Shown: positions 17,695 through 25,466 of the stretch, one piece after another
Layout: each line of letters begins with the position of its first letter
How positions within the stretch are numbered: position 1 is the stretch's first letter
NCBI GenBank assembly: GCA_019637445.1
Contig: JAHBVS010000004.1
Span: 1-64,000 of the forward strand
Length of the DNA: 64,000 bases
Direction: 5' to 3'
Source: Gemmatimonadaceae bacterium
GTDB lineage: Bacteria; Gemmatimonadota; Gemmatimonadetes; Gemmatimonadales; Gemmatimonadaceae
Notes under the pieces: model-generated
What the model saw: the letters and a program-made list of their open reading frames with translations, nothing else
Told to the model about the DNA's origin: nothing
Database searches by the model: none
Position numbers and translations under genes: made by a program

Positions 17695-18552
17695 TTAGCC
17701 GGTGCTCTCTCGAAAGCGAGCCGGCGAGACGCCCACGCGCCGCTTGAAGAACCGCGCGAAGTAGCTCGGATCGCGGAACCCGAGCGCTGCCGCCACCTGC
17801 GCGGCAGACCGATCCCCATAAAGCAGCTCGCGCCTCGCGAGCACCTCCAGTCGCGCGTCGATCACCTGCTTGGCCGTCGCGCCCAAGTGCTGCCGGCACA
17901 GCCGCGTGAGGTGCGCAGCGCTGATGCCCAGCGTGCGCGTGTAGGCGCGCAGCCCGTGTGCGGCGGTGGCGCGCTCGTCGACGAGGCGACGAAAGGCTGA
18001 CACTTGGCGATGTGGGGTGCGCGTCGCCTCCGTGCCGTGTGCGCGCCCGTAGAGCCGCCCGAGATGCACCAACTGCTCGTAGAGACCGGCACGGAGCAGG
18101 TGGGCGCTGTCATCGCGCCACGCGTGCAGTTCACGGCGCATTGCGCCCCACGACTGCTCAAGACGCCGCCGCTGGGCGGCGGGGATCTCCGCCGCGGCAC
18201 GCCCCGCATCGTGGAAGTAGGGCAGACGCTCCAGGAACGCCGCGTCGCTGAAGAACTGCTCAAGGAACGTGGCGGGAAAGAACAGGCAGAGCCCATCGAG
18301 CTCCCGCACCTCCCAGCGCCGCACCTGACCCGGCGAGGTGAACAACAGTTGTCCCGCCGCCACGCGGTAGCGGTGGCCGTCGAGCCAGAACCAGCCTCGC
18401 CCCTTCGTGATCACCGTGACATCGTAGAACGACAGCCAGTGCGGCTCCTCGTGGATAAACGTCGGCATCTCGTGGATCCACGCGATGTCGATGAGGATCT
18501 CCGGGCCGTACTTGGTGCGATGGAAGTCGATGCGGGTCGGGGACTCGGCCAT
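17695..18552 (-). CDS. AraC-family transcriptional regulator
   Basis: Ligand-responsive DNA-binding regulator. The 285-residue product has an N-terminal cupin-type sensing domain (HEEPHWLSFYDVTVI, YRVAAGQLLFTSPG) and a C-terminal double helix-turn-helix: LGISAAHLTRLCRQHLGA and the second-helix consensus VAAALGFRDPSYFARFFKRRVGVSP. ATG 18552 matches family starts; no Shine-Dalgarno precedes it, and a TACTTT box ends 6 nt upstream, suggesting a leaderless mRNA. It is divergent from the secreted beta-sandwich gene at 18642, its most likely target. The inducer is unknown; a sugar would fit the neighbour. Confidence 0.92.
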   Translation of the reverse strand: MAESPTRIDFHRTKYGPEILIDIAWIHEMPTFIHEEPHWLSFYDVTVITKGRGWFWLDGHRYRVAAGQLLFTSPGQVRRWEVRELDGLCLFFPATFLEQFFSDAAFLERLPYFHDAGRAAAEIPAAQRRRLEQSWGAMRRELHAWRDDSAHLLRAGLYEQLVHLGRLYGRAHGTEATRTPHRQVSAFRRLVDERATAAHGLRAYTRTLGISAAHLTRLCRQHLGATAKQVIDARLEVLARRELLYGDRSAAQVAAALGFRDPSYFARFFKRRVGVSPARFRESTG

Positions 18553-18558
18553 GTGCGA

Positions 18559-18564
18559 AAAGTA
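18559..18564 (-). promoter_or_regulatory. -10 box of the AraC gene, close to the start codon
   Basis: TACTTT on the minus strand, separated by exactly 6 nt from the ATG at 18552. No good -35 is present. The spacing implies transcription starting at or near the A of the start codon. Confidence 0.4.
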
Positions 18565-18641
18565 CCAGTTCTGGTGCGTCTTGCACGAGGGCGGCCACGA
18601 AACACCCGGGTATTCTCCGGCAACCTCACAGGGACCATTCC

Positions 18642-19748
18642 ATGCTCGCCACACTGCTCCTGCTCGTGCAGGCCCAGGCCATCCCCGTCGACGCGGGCTG
18701 GACGCTCGACGGACCCACGATCGGCATCGAACGCCATCGCGACGTCGCAGCCATCCGCGTGGACAACGGACGCGCAACGCGCCGCGACCTGCAACTGATG
18801 GACGGGAGCATCGAGTTCGATGTCGAGATGACCGACGTCCGCTCGTTTGTGTACCTGCAGTTCCGGATGGAATCGGACACGGAGTTCGAGGAGATCTACC
18901 TGCGGCCGCACAAGTCGGAGCTGCCGGACGCGGTGCAATACAACCCCGTGTGGCGCGGGGACTCGTACTGGCAACTCTGGCACGGGCCGGGCGGCACGGC
19001 AGGGCCACGCTTCGAACTCAACAAATGGACACACGTGCGGCTGGATCTGCAGGGCGCGGTGGCGGCGCTGTACCTGGACCGCAGTGCGACGCCCGCGATG
19101 GTGATCCCGCTCGCCCGCGCGCCGCGCAGTGGCTACGTGGCCGTGCGCGCGTCAACGCCCGACACCAGCCTACTGCGGGGCCGGCGCACGGCGTCGTTCG
19201 CCAACTTCCAGGCGCGCCGCGGGGCGCTCGCCCAAGCGTTGCCTGCGCCGCCCGCTGCCCCGGCACGCGAACCCGGCGACATCACGCGATGGCAGGTCTC
19301 GCCGGGTTTCGCCGGTGAACGCGCGGCGATGACCGAACTGCCGGCGGCGGCGCTCGAAGGCCGCGCGAACTGGCCGTCGTACAACGTCGAGCGCAGCGGC
19401 GTGCTGGCCATCGGACGGCACCAGGCACGCCCGCGCCCGGTCGGCGCCGCCATCGCCCGACTTGTCCTCCGCGCCGATCGCGAGCAGCTGCAGCGCCTCT
19501 ACCTCGGCTACTCCGACTACGTGACCGTCTTCGTCAACGGACGTCCCGTGTTCGCCGGCGATGCGCACTACAGCTTTGACGAGCCGCGGCAGGAAGGGCT
19601 GATCGCGCGTAGCCAGGCCACCGTCTGGCTGCCACTGCGTCCTGGCGAGAACGAGATCCTGCTCGCCGTGGTGGACAGCTTCGGCGGTTGGGCGCTGATG
19701 GGCCGGCTGGAGCCGGCGGATGGGGCGCGGTTGCTGCCCGCGCCCTAG
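18642..19748 (+). CDS. Secreted protein with LamG/DUF1080-like beta-sandwich
   Basis: Unknown function, probably carbohydrate-related. The 368-residue product has a short signal peptide (MLATLLLLVQAQA), an N-terminal concanavalin-like region (about 20-190: GSIEFDVEMTDVRSFVYLQFRM, ASFANFQARR) like those found in 3-keto-disaccharide hydrolases and LamG proteins, a Pro/Ala linker, and a C-terminal galactose-binding-like region (about 235-365, VTVFVNGRPVF). No catalytic motif is obvious. AGGGA lies about 7 nt before ATG 18642, and a TATTCT box at 18611-18616 lacks a -35, as expected for an AraC-activated promoter. Its stop codon shares the CTAG tetranucleotide with the convergent korB stop. Confidence 0.65.
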   Translation: MLATLLLLVQAQAIPVDAGWTLDGPTIGIERHRDVAAIRVDNGRATRRDLQLMDGSIEFDVEMTDVRSFVYLQFRMESDTEFEEIYLRPHKSELPDAVQYNPVWRGDSYWQLWHGPGGTAGPRFELNKWTHVRLDLQGAVAALYLDRSATPAMVIPLARAPRSGYVAVRASTPDTSLLRGRRTASFANFQARRGALAQALPAPPAAPAREPGDITRWQVSPGFAGERAAMTELPAAALEGRANWPSYNVERSGVLAIGRHQARPRPVGAAIARLVLRADREQLQRLYLGYSDYVTVFVNGRPVFAGDAHYSFDEPRQEGLIARSQATVWLPLRPGENEILLAVVDSFGGWALMGRLEPADGARLLPAP

Positions 19749-20800
19749 CGGTACCGCTCCATCAACTGCTCCAGCTTCGCACTGCCCGGACACAGCTGCT
19801 CGTACGGCAGGTCCACCAGCGGCGTGTCCACGGTCTTGAGCACGTCGTGCATGTCCTGCGAGGTCTCGGAGACAAACAGCAGCCCAGTCGCGATTTCCCC
19901 GCGCTTCTGGCAGGCCCGCACGTGCGCGTGCGCGGAGTCGCGGTCGGTGGGATCGTAGTCCTTGGTGGTCGCGCGTAGCCGCACGCGGCCTCCATCGTGC
20001 AGGGTCACGGTGCGCACCAGCTCGTCGCTGGGCTCCAGCGTGATCTCCCGCTGCAGCGGCACGAAGTCCGCCGACACGGCCTCCACCTCGTGCTGCCGCG
20101 TGTAGGCGTAGCTCTTGGTGCTGCCCTCGTGGTCGTTGAAGGTCACGCAGGGCGAAATCACGTCCACCAATGCGAAGCCCTTGTGCGCGATGGCGCCCTT
20201 GAGGATGGGCACCAACTGCTGCTTGTCGCCCGAGAACGACCGCGCCACATAGGTCGCGCCGAGCGTGAGCGCGAGCAGCACCGGGTCGATCGGCGCCGAC
20301 ACATTCGCCTCGCCCTTCTTGCTCTTGGAGCCAACGTCGGCGCTGGCCGAGAACTGACCCTTGGTGAGGCCGTACACGCCGTTGTTCTCGATCACATACA
20401 GCATGTTCACGTCGCGACGGATCGCGTGCGCCAACTGTCCAAGCCCGATGGACAGCGAATCGCCGTCGCCGGAGATGCCGATGTACGTGAGCGCGCGGTT
20501 GGCCGCGTTGGCGCCGCTGGTCACCGAGGGCATTCGCCCGTGCACGGAGTTGAAGCCGTGCGACTGCTCCATGAAGTACGCGGTGGTCTTGGACGAACAG
20601 CCGATGCCGCTCATCTTGGCCGCGCGGTGCGGCGGCAATTCGAGCTCCCAGGCGGCCTGCACCAGGGCCGCGGTCACGGAGTCGTGGCCGCATCCGGCGC
20701 AGAGCGTGGACATCACGCCCTCGTAGTCGCGCAGCGTGAGCCCGAGGCCGTTCTTGCGCGCCGTGGGATGCCGAACAGGAGGCTTGGCAATCGAGGTCAC
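19745..20800 (-). CDS. korB: 2-oxoacid:ferredoxin oxidoreductase beta subunit
   Basis: Binds thiamine diphosphate and one [4Fe-4S] cluster; with KorA it decarboxylates a 2-oxoacid to acyl-CoA, passing electrons to ferredoxin. The 351-residue product has cluster cysteines in LCAGCGHDS, MSGIGCSS and ISPCVTFND, and the TPP/Mg motif GISGDGDSLSIG followed by ENNGVYGLTKGQ. The GTG start at 20800 overlaps the korA stop by 4 nt. 2-Oxoglutarate is the likeliest substrate, given the TCA genes nearby (mdh, sdh, suc); pyruvate cannot be excluded. Confidence 0.9.
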   Translation of the reverse strand: MTSIAKPPVRHPTARKNGLGLTLRDYEGVMSTLCAGCGHDSVTAALVQAAWELELPPHRAAKMSGIGCSSKTTAYFMEQSHGFNSVHGRMPSVTSGANAANRALTYIGISGDGDSLSIGLGQLAHAIRRDVNMLYVIENNGVYGLTKGQFSASADVGSKSKKGEANVSAPIDPVLLALTLGATYVARSFSGDKQQLVPILKGAIAHKGFALVDVISPCVTFNDHEGSTKSYAYTRQHEVEAVSADFVPLQREITLEPSDELVRTVTLHDGGRVRLRATTKDYDPTDRDSAHAHVRACQKRGEIATGLLFVSETSQDMHDVLKTVDTPLVDLPYEQLCPGSAKLEQLMERYR

Positions 20801-22596
20801 GCGGGGACTCCGGCAAGGTGTGAGGTCACGGCCTTGACCACGGTGTCGGCCGAGAGCGGCAGGCCGCCGTAGTCCAAGACCGGGATCAGTTCGTTCGGCG
20901 GCACGCCGATCTCCATCGTCAGCAGCGTGCGCAGCTGGCCGTCGCGGTTCTGCTCGATCACGAAAGTGTGCTCGTGCTTGCCGAAGAAGGCACGCACTTC
21001 CGAATGGAACGGGAATCCGCGGATGCGCATCACGTCCACGTGCATCCCGTCGGTCCGCAGGCGCTCTGCAGCCTCGCTCACCGCAGCATCGCAGCCGCCG
21101 ATGGTCACCAGCGCAATCGTCGCCGCGCCCTGATGTTCGATGATCGGGGCGGGGAGGTGGTCCGCCATGCCCTCGATCTTGCGCTTGAGTCGATCCACGA
21201 CGACCTGGTACGCGTCCGAGTCTTCGGTGTAGGCCGCGTGCTCGTCGTGGCCCGAGCCGCGCACGAAGTACGCGCCCTTGCCGCCGATGCCCGGCAACGT
21301 GCGAGCCGCCACTCCGTCGCCGTCCACGTCCTTGTACCGCGAGAACCGCTGGACCTTCTCCAAGTCCTCGGCGCTCAGCACCTTGCCGCGATCAGGACGA
21401 TATGAATCGTCCCACTTCAGCCGCGGCACCATCCAGTCATTCATGCCGATGTCGAGGTCCGATGCCACGAACACCGGCGTCTGGAAGTGCTCGGCCAGGT
21501 CGAAGGCCTGCACCGTCATCTCAAAGCATTCCTTCGGGTTCGCTGGGAAGATGATCGGATGCTTTGTGTCACCGTGCGAGGCGAAGGCCAGCGAGAGCAG
21601 GTCGGCCTGCTGCGTGCGCGTGGGCATGCCGGTGCTGGGCCCGCAGCGCTGCACGTCCACGAAGACCGCCGGGATGTCCGTGTAGTACGCCAGCCCAATG
21701 AACTCCTGCATCAGCGAGATGCCAGGCCCGGACGTGTTGGTGAACGCCCGTGCGCCGGCCCAGCCCGCGCCAATGACGATGCCGGCAGCGGCGAGCTCGT
21801 CCTCGGCCTGCAGGATGGCGAAGCGATGCTTGCCGGTCTCTGGATCCACGCGAAGTTCATCGCAGAAGGCCTTGAAGGCCTCCATCAGAGCCGTTGCCGG
21901 CGTAATCGGATACCAGGCGCCGACCGTGGCACCGGCGTACACGGCGCCCAACGCGCAGGCCGTGTTGCCGTCCATCAGGATCGAGTCGCGTGTCGCGTCC
22001 ATCTTCTCGAGATGGAAGGGCAGCGGGCAAGTGAAGTGCGCCTTGGCGTAGTCGTAGCCGAGCCGGATGGCCAGCTGGTTGAAGTCGAGCAGCCGCTTCT
22101 TCTTGCCGAACTTCTCATTCAGCATCGACGCGATGATGTCCATGTCGATGTTGAGCAGCGCCGCCAGCGAGCCCGCGTACACGATGTTGCGCAGCAGCGT
22201 ACGGTCACGGTCGCGCTCGAAGTTCTCCACGCACATCTGCCCGAAAGGCACACCGAGGATCGTGATGCCCTCGCGCACTAGATCGGGGTCGAGCGGCCAG
22301 CTGGAGTCGTAGAGCAGGTAGCCGCCCGGGCGCACCGAGGCGACGTCCCGCGCGTACGTGGACGGGTTCAGCGCGACCACGAGGTCCACCTCGGAGGGTC
22401 GCGCCGTGTGGCCATCCTTGCTCACACGGATCTCGTACCAGGTCGGCAGGCCCTGGATGTTCGACGGGAAGAGATTCTTGCCCGTGACCGGGATGCCCAT
22501 CCGGAAGATGGCCTGCATCAGCAGGCCGTTGGCGGACGCCGAGCCGGTGCCGTTCACCGTGCCCATCTTGAAGGCGAAGTCGTTCACGCCGCTCAT
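20797..22596 (-). CDS. korA: 2-oxoacid:ferredoxin oxidoreductase, fused gamma-alpha subunit
   Basis: The 599-residue product joins an N-terminal gamma domain (about 1-175; starts NDFAFKMGTVNGTGSASANGL) to the alpha domain (from about 190: GNTACALGAVYAGATVGAWYPITPATALME), the fusion known from mycobacterial KorA and other aerobic-type enzymes. It includes the ordered alpha-subunit motifs NTSGPGISLMQE and RCGPSTGMPTRTQQ, where the Thr-Pro-containing segment contacts substrate carboxylate. ATG 22596 overlaps the upstream FAD/Fe-S oxidoreductase stop by 4 nt, and korB follows with 4-nt overlap. The three genes form one tight operon. Confidence 0.9.
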   Translation of the reverse strand: MSGVNDFAFKMGTVNGTGSASANGLLMQAIFRMGIPVTGKNLFPSNIQGLPTWYEIRVSKDGHTARPSEVDLVVALNPSTYARDVASVRPGGYLLYDSSWPLDPDLVREGITILGVPFGQMCVENFERDRDRTLLRNIVYAGSLAALLNIDMDIIASMLNEKFGKKKRLLDFNQLAIRLGYDYAKAHFTCPLPFHLEKMDATRDSILMDGNTACALGAVYAGATVGAWYPITPATALMEAFKAFCDELRVDPETGKHRFAILQAEDELAAAGIVIGAGWAGARAFTNTSGPGISLMQEFIGLAYYTDIPAVFVDVQRCGPSTGMPTRTQQADLLSLAFASHGDTKHPIIFPANPKECFEMTVQAFDLAEHFQTPVFVASDLDIGMNDWMVPRLKWDDSYRPDRGKVLSAEDLEKVQRFSRYKDVDGDGVAARTLPGIGGKGAYFVRGSGHDEHAAYTEDSDAYQVVVDRLKRKIEGMADHLPAPIIEHQGAATIALVTIGGCDAAVSEAAERLRTDGMHVDVMRIRGFPFHSEVRAFFGKHEHTFVIEQNRDGQLRTLLTMEIGVPPNELIPVLDYGGLPLSADTVVKAVTSHLAGVPA

Positions 22597-24377
22597 ACGG
22601 CCATCCTCGTCGCGTAGGGCAGGCGCAGGTCGAAGGTGCGCATGTCCCAGGCCGCCGTGGGACAGCGTTCGGCGCAGAGGCCGCAGTGCAGGCAGACGTC
22701 CTCGTCCTTCACCATCACGCGCTTGGTCTGTGGAAGCACGTCCGACACATAGATGTCCTGCTGGGGATTGATGGCCGGCGCCGAGAGCCGCGTGCGCAGG
22801 TCATCCTCGCTCGTGCCGTTGGTCGTGATGGTGAGGCAGCGCGTGGGGCAGACGTCGACGCAGGCATCGCACTCGATGCACAGATCTTCCGTGAAGTGCG
22901 TCTGGATGTCGCAGTTGAGACAGCGCCCCACCTCGGCGACGGCCTGCTCGGGCGTGAAGCCCAACTCCACCTCGATGCCGATGTCGGAGACGCGCTTCTG
23001 CAGCTCCTCGTGCTTCATCTTGGCGCGCTTCACTGGGTCGTAGTCGTTGTCGTACGCCCAGCTGTGCATGCCCATCTTGGCGCTGACGAGCGTCATGCCT
23101 TGTGGCGGTCGCTCGCTGATCGGCTGGCCCTGGCAATGCTGATGGATGGAGATGGCCGCCGCGTGTCCGTGCGCCACCGCCCAGATGATGTTCTCCGGGC
23201 CCCAGGCCGCGTCGCCGCCGAAGAAGACGCCGGGCAGCGTGCTCTGGTGCGTGGTCTTGTCCACCACCGGCATGTCCCATTTCGGATCGAACTCGAGGCC
23301 GATGTCGCGCTCGATCCAGGGGAAGGCGTTGTCCTGGCCAATCGCGAGGATCACGTCATCGCAGGGCAGGATCACGGTACCGGTCACCGTGCTCACCTGC
23401 TTGCCCTTGGCGTCCACGCTCCACTCGAGCTGCTCGAACTCCATCCCCACGAGCTTGCCGTTTTCGATCACAAAACGCTTGGGCGCGTGGTTCTCGATGA
23501 TGTCGACTTGCTCTTCCTCGGCGTCCTCCAGCTCCCAAGGCGAGGCCTTGAAGTGCTTGCGACCGCGGCGTGCGACCACCGTGACGTCCGTGGCGCCCAC
23601 GCGCTTGGCGGTGCGGCAGCAGTCCATCGCTGTGTTGCCCACGCCGATGATCAGCACGCGCTTGCCGATCTTCTCCACGTGCCCGAAGTGCACGTTGGCG
23701 AGCCACTCGATGCCGATGTGGATGTTCTCCTTCACGTCCCAGCGGCCGGGGATGTCGAGCTCCTTGCCCTTGGGCGCGCCGCTGCCGACGAAGACGGCGT
23801 CGTAGCCCTCGGCGAGCAGCGCCTTGAGCGAGTCGACGCGCGTGCCGTACTTCATCTCGGCGCCCATGTCGATCACGTAGCCGCATTCCTCGTCGAGGAC
23901 CTGCGCCGGCAGTCGGAAGGCGGGGATGTTGATGCGCATCAAGCCGCCGGGCTTGGCGTGTTGCTCGAGGATCGTGACCTCGTAGCCCAGCGGCAGCAGG
24001 TCGTTCGCTACGGTGAGCGAGGCGGGTCCCGCGCCCACGCAGACGACCTTCTTCCCGTTCTTCTTGTCCGGTGCCTTGGGCAGCCGCGCGGTGATGTCGC
24101 CGCGGCGGTCGGCGGCCACGCGCTTCAGGCGGCAGATGGCGACCGGCTTCTCCTCCACGCGTCCGCGCCGACAGGCCGGTTCGCAGGGGCGGTCGCAGGT
24201 GCGACCGAGGATTCCAGGAAAGACGTTCGACTCGCGGTTGAGCATATACGAGTCATCGTAGCGGCCCAGGGCGATCAGCCGCAGGTAGCCGGGGACGTTC
24301 GTGTGAGCCGGGCAGGCCCACTGGCAGTCCACAACCTTATGGTAGTAGCGCGGGTCGGAGACATTCGTCGCCGCCAT
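22593..24377 (-). CDS. FAD/Fe-S NAD(P)-dependent oxidoreductase (GltD-like, C-terminal ferredoxin domain)
   Basis: Probably exchanges electrons between ferredoxin from KorAB and NAD(P). The 594-residue product has an N-terminal Fe-S helical domain with cysteines in CQWACPAHTNVPGYL and RTCDRPCEPACRRG, an FAD fold (VCVGAGPASLTVAND), an NAD(P) fold (VLIIGVGNTAMDCCRTAKR), the FGGDAAWGPENII flavin motif, and two C-terminal [4Fe-4S] ferredoxin motifs (CIECDACVDVCP; CLHCGLCAERCP). ATG 24377 has GGAGG 8 nt upstream; the in-frame extension upstream is unrelated. It leads the kor operon. It resembles glutamate synthase small subunits, but no large subunit is nearby. Confidence 0.85.
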   Translation of the reverse strand: MAATNVSDPRYYHKVVDCQWACPAHTNVPGYLRLIALGRYDDSYMLNRESNVFPGILGRTCDRPCEPACRRGRVEEKPVAICRLKRVAADRRGDITARLPKAPDKKNGKKVVCVGAGPASLTVANDLLPLGYEVTILEQHAKPGGLMRINIPAFRLPAQVLDEECGYVIDMGAEMKYGTRVDSLKALLAEGYDAVFVGSGAPKGKELDIPGRWDVKENIHIGIEWLANVHFGHVEKIGKRVLIIGVGNTAMDCCRTAKRVGATDVTVVARRGRKHFKASPWELEDAEEEQVDIIENHAPKRFVIENGKLVGMEFEQLEWSVDAKGKQVSTVTGTVILPCDDVILAIGQDNAFPWIERDIGLEFDPKWDMPVVDKTTHQSTLPGVFFGGDAAWGPENIIWAVAHGHAAAISIHQHCQGQPISERPPQGMTLVSAKMGMHSWAYDNDYDPVKRAKMKHEELQKRVSDIGIEVELGFTPEQAVAEVGRCLNCDIQTHFTEDLCIECDACVDVCPTRCLTITTNGTSEDDLRTRLSAPAINPQQDIYVSDVLPQTKRVMVKDEDVCLHCGLCAERCPTAAWDMRTFDLRLPYATRMAV

Positions 24378-24418
24378 CAGGGAATCCTCCGGGGAGTCTG
24401 CGCTGGAGTGTGGCGCAG

Positions 24419-24445
24419 GGAAGCCCGCTCGGCAAGCGGGGTTCC
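24419..24445 (-). promoter_or_regulatory. Hairpin in the leader of the kor operon
   Basis: GGAA-G-CCCGCT, loop CGGCA, AGCGGG-G-TTCC forms a 10-bp stem with one mismatch, 42 nt before the start codon of the first kor operon gene. It could pause or attenuate transcription; no T-tract follows on the minus strand. Confidence 0.3.
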
Positions 24446-24487
24446 GAGGCAAGACTTAGTGAATCCGACTGACACGATTGTGCGGAT

Positions 24488-24510
24488 TTGCCTGTCAGGC
24501 CTTGCCTGTC
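24488..24510 (+). repeat. Direct repeat TTGCCTGTC in a divergent promoter region
   Basis: TTGCCTGTC occurs at 24488-24496 and 24502-24510, starts 14 nt apart, upstream of the 7TM gene and of the kor operon. This could be a tandem binding site; no matching regulator gene is adjacent. Confidence 0.35.
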
Positions 24511-24566
24511 GGGTGGCCTAGACTGTGTGTGACCGACGACGCGCAACGGCAACAGGGAGTCGCTCC

Positions 24567-25415
24567 ATGGACGTTCTCGTTTCTCCCCTACTCAGTTCTA
24601 CCGTCCTGATGGGTGTGTTCGCCCTGATGTGGTGGAAGTACAGGGAGCACTGGCTTGGCTACTGGGCCGTCGCCTTTGCGCTCTTTCTCGTCCGCTATGC
24701 GTACGGGCTGCTGGCCGACGCGGAGTCGTTCGGCGAGTACTACGTCGTCCTGCCGGCCTTGGCGATCGCGCGGGGGTACTTCCTGCTCGCAGGTGCCTTC
24801 GCGCTGGCGCAGCGCCCGATGCCGACCGCTGTCCAGGCGCTCTTCATCGCCGACGGGCTGGTCTTGGCGTGGGAGGCGGTCGCGGCACCCGTCGCCACCT
24901 TCGGTCAGGCCGGGGCCACCCACTATCTGCTGTTCGGGCTCGCGACCGTCGCGAGTGCAGGGATGCTGCTCGCACGACGGCGGGAGTTGGGCCGCGAGTC
25001 CTACCTCGTGGTGTATGCGCTCGTGTGTATAGGACTGGTGAACGCGAGCTTTCCCTGGGTTTCGCGGATGGCGGACCAGTCAGTCGCCACGGCCTACTTC
25101 CTCGTCGCCGATGCGGCCCAGTCATTGGTGGGAATCGGTGCCATGCTCGTGTTTCACCGTCGGGCGACAAACGAGCGCGACGCCGCGCTGCAGCGGATGG
25201 AGGCCGCGTTGGCCAAGGCGCTCAAGGGTTATGTCCCGATCTGTGCGTACTGCAAGTCGGTGCGCGACCGCGACCGCGACGGCGGCTGGGAGAGCCTTGA
25301 GCGCTTTGTGAGCGAGCATACCGACGCGTCGCTGACGCACGGCATCTGCCCGAAGTGCGAGGCGCAGTATTTCGGGATGGACCTTGGCAGCGCCGGTACG
25401 GACGCAGCGACCTGA
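24567..25415 (+). CDS. Seven-TM protein with C-terminal Cys4 (CAYCK...HGICPKC) motif
   Basis: Unknown role, possibly sensory. The 282-residue product has about seven hydrophobic segments (roughly 5-23, 28-47, 58-78, 85-103, 115-135, 146-165, 172-195), then a charged coiled-coil-like helix (RRATNERDAALQRMEAALA) and a cytoplasmic tail with PICAYCKSVRD and LTHGICPKC. That four-cysteine tail is widespread at the C-terminus of PAS-type sensors and response regulators; metal binding is plausible but unproven. ATG 24567 follows AGGGAG by 7 nt. It is divergent from the kor operon and ends in a hairpin shared with the convergent metalloprotease. Confidence 0.75.
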   Translation: MDVLVSPLLSSTVLMGVFALMWWKYREHWLGYWAVAFALFLVRYAYGLLADAESFGEYYVVLPALAIARGYFLLAGAFALAQRPMPTAVQALFIADGLVLAWEAVAAPVATFGQAGATHYLLFGLATVASAGMLLARRRELGRESYLVVYALVCIGLVNASFPWVSRMADQSVATAYFLVADAAQSLVGIGAMLVFHRRATNERDAALQRMEAALAKALKGYVPICAYCKSVRDRDRDGGWESLERFVSEHTDASLTHGICPKCEAQYFGMDLGSAGTDAAT

Positions 25416-25439
25416 CGCCACGGGCGCCAGGTCGCTGCG
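25403..25439. terminator. Bidirectional hairpin between convergent genes
   Basis: CGCAGCGACCTG (25403-25414) and its perfect complement (25428-25439) flank a 13-nt loop. The stem overlaps the stop codon of the 7TM gene and ends 27 nt from the metalloprotease stop, so it can serve both strands. No T-tract. Confidence 0.6.
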
Positions 25440-25466
25440 AGACTCCGTATTGCCTGCCGCCGAATC

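Noticed and set aside
22686-24521. A 611-codon open frame antisense to the FAD/Fe-S oxidoreductase
   Set aside because: The product is His/Arg/Asp-rich without domains; it mirrors codon bias of the real gene. Similar antisense frames over nuoG, nuoL and the metalloprotease were dropped for the same reason.
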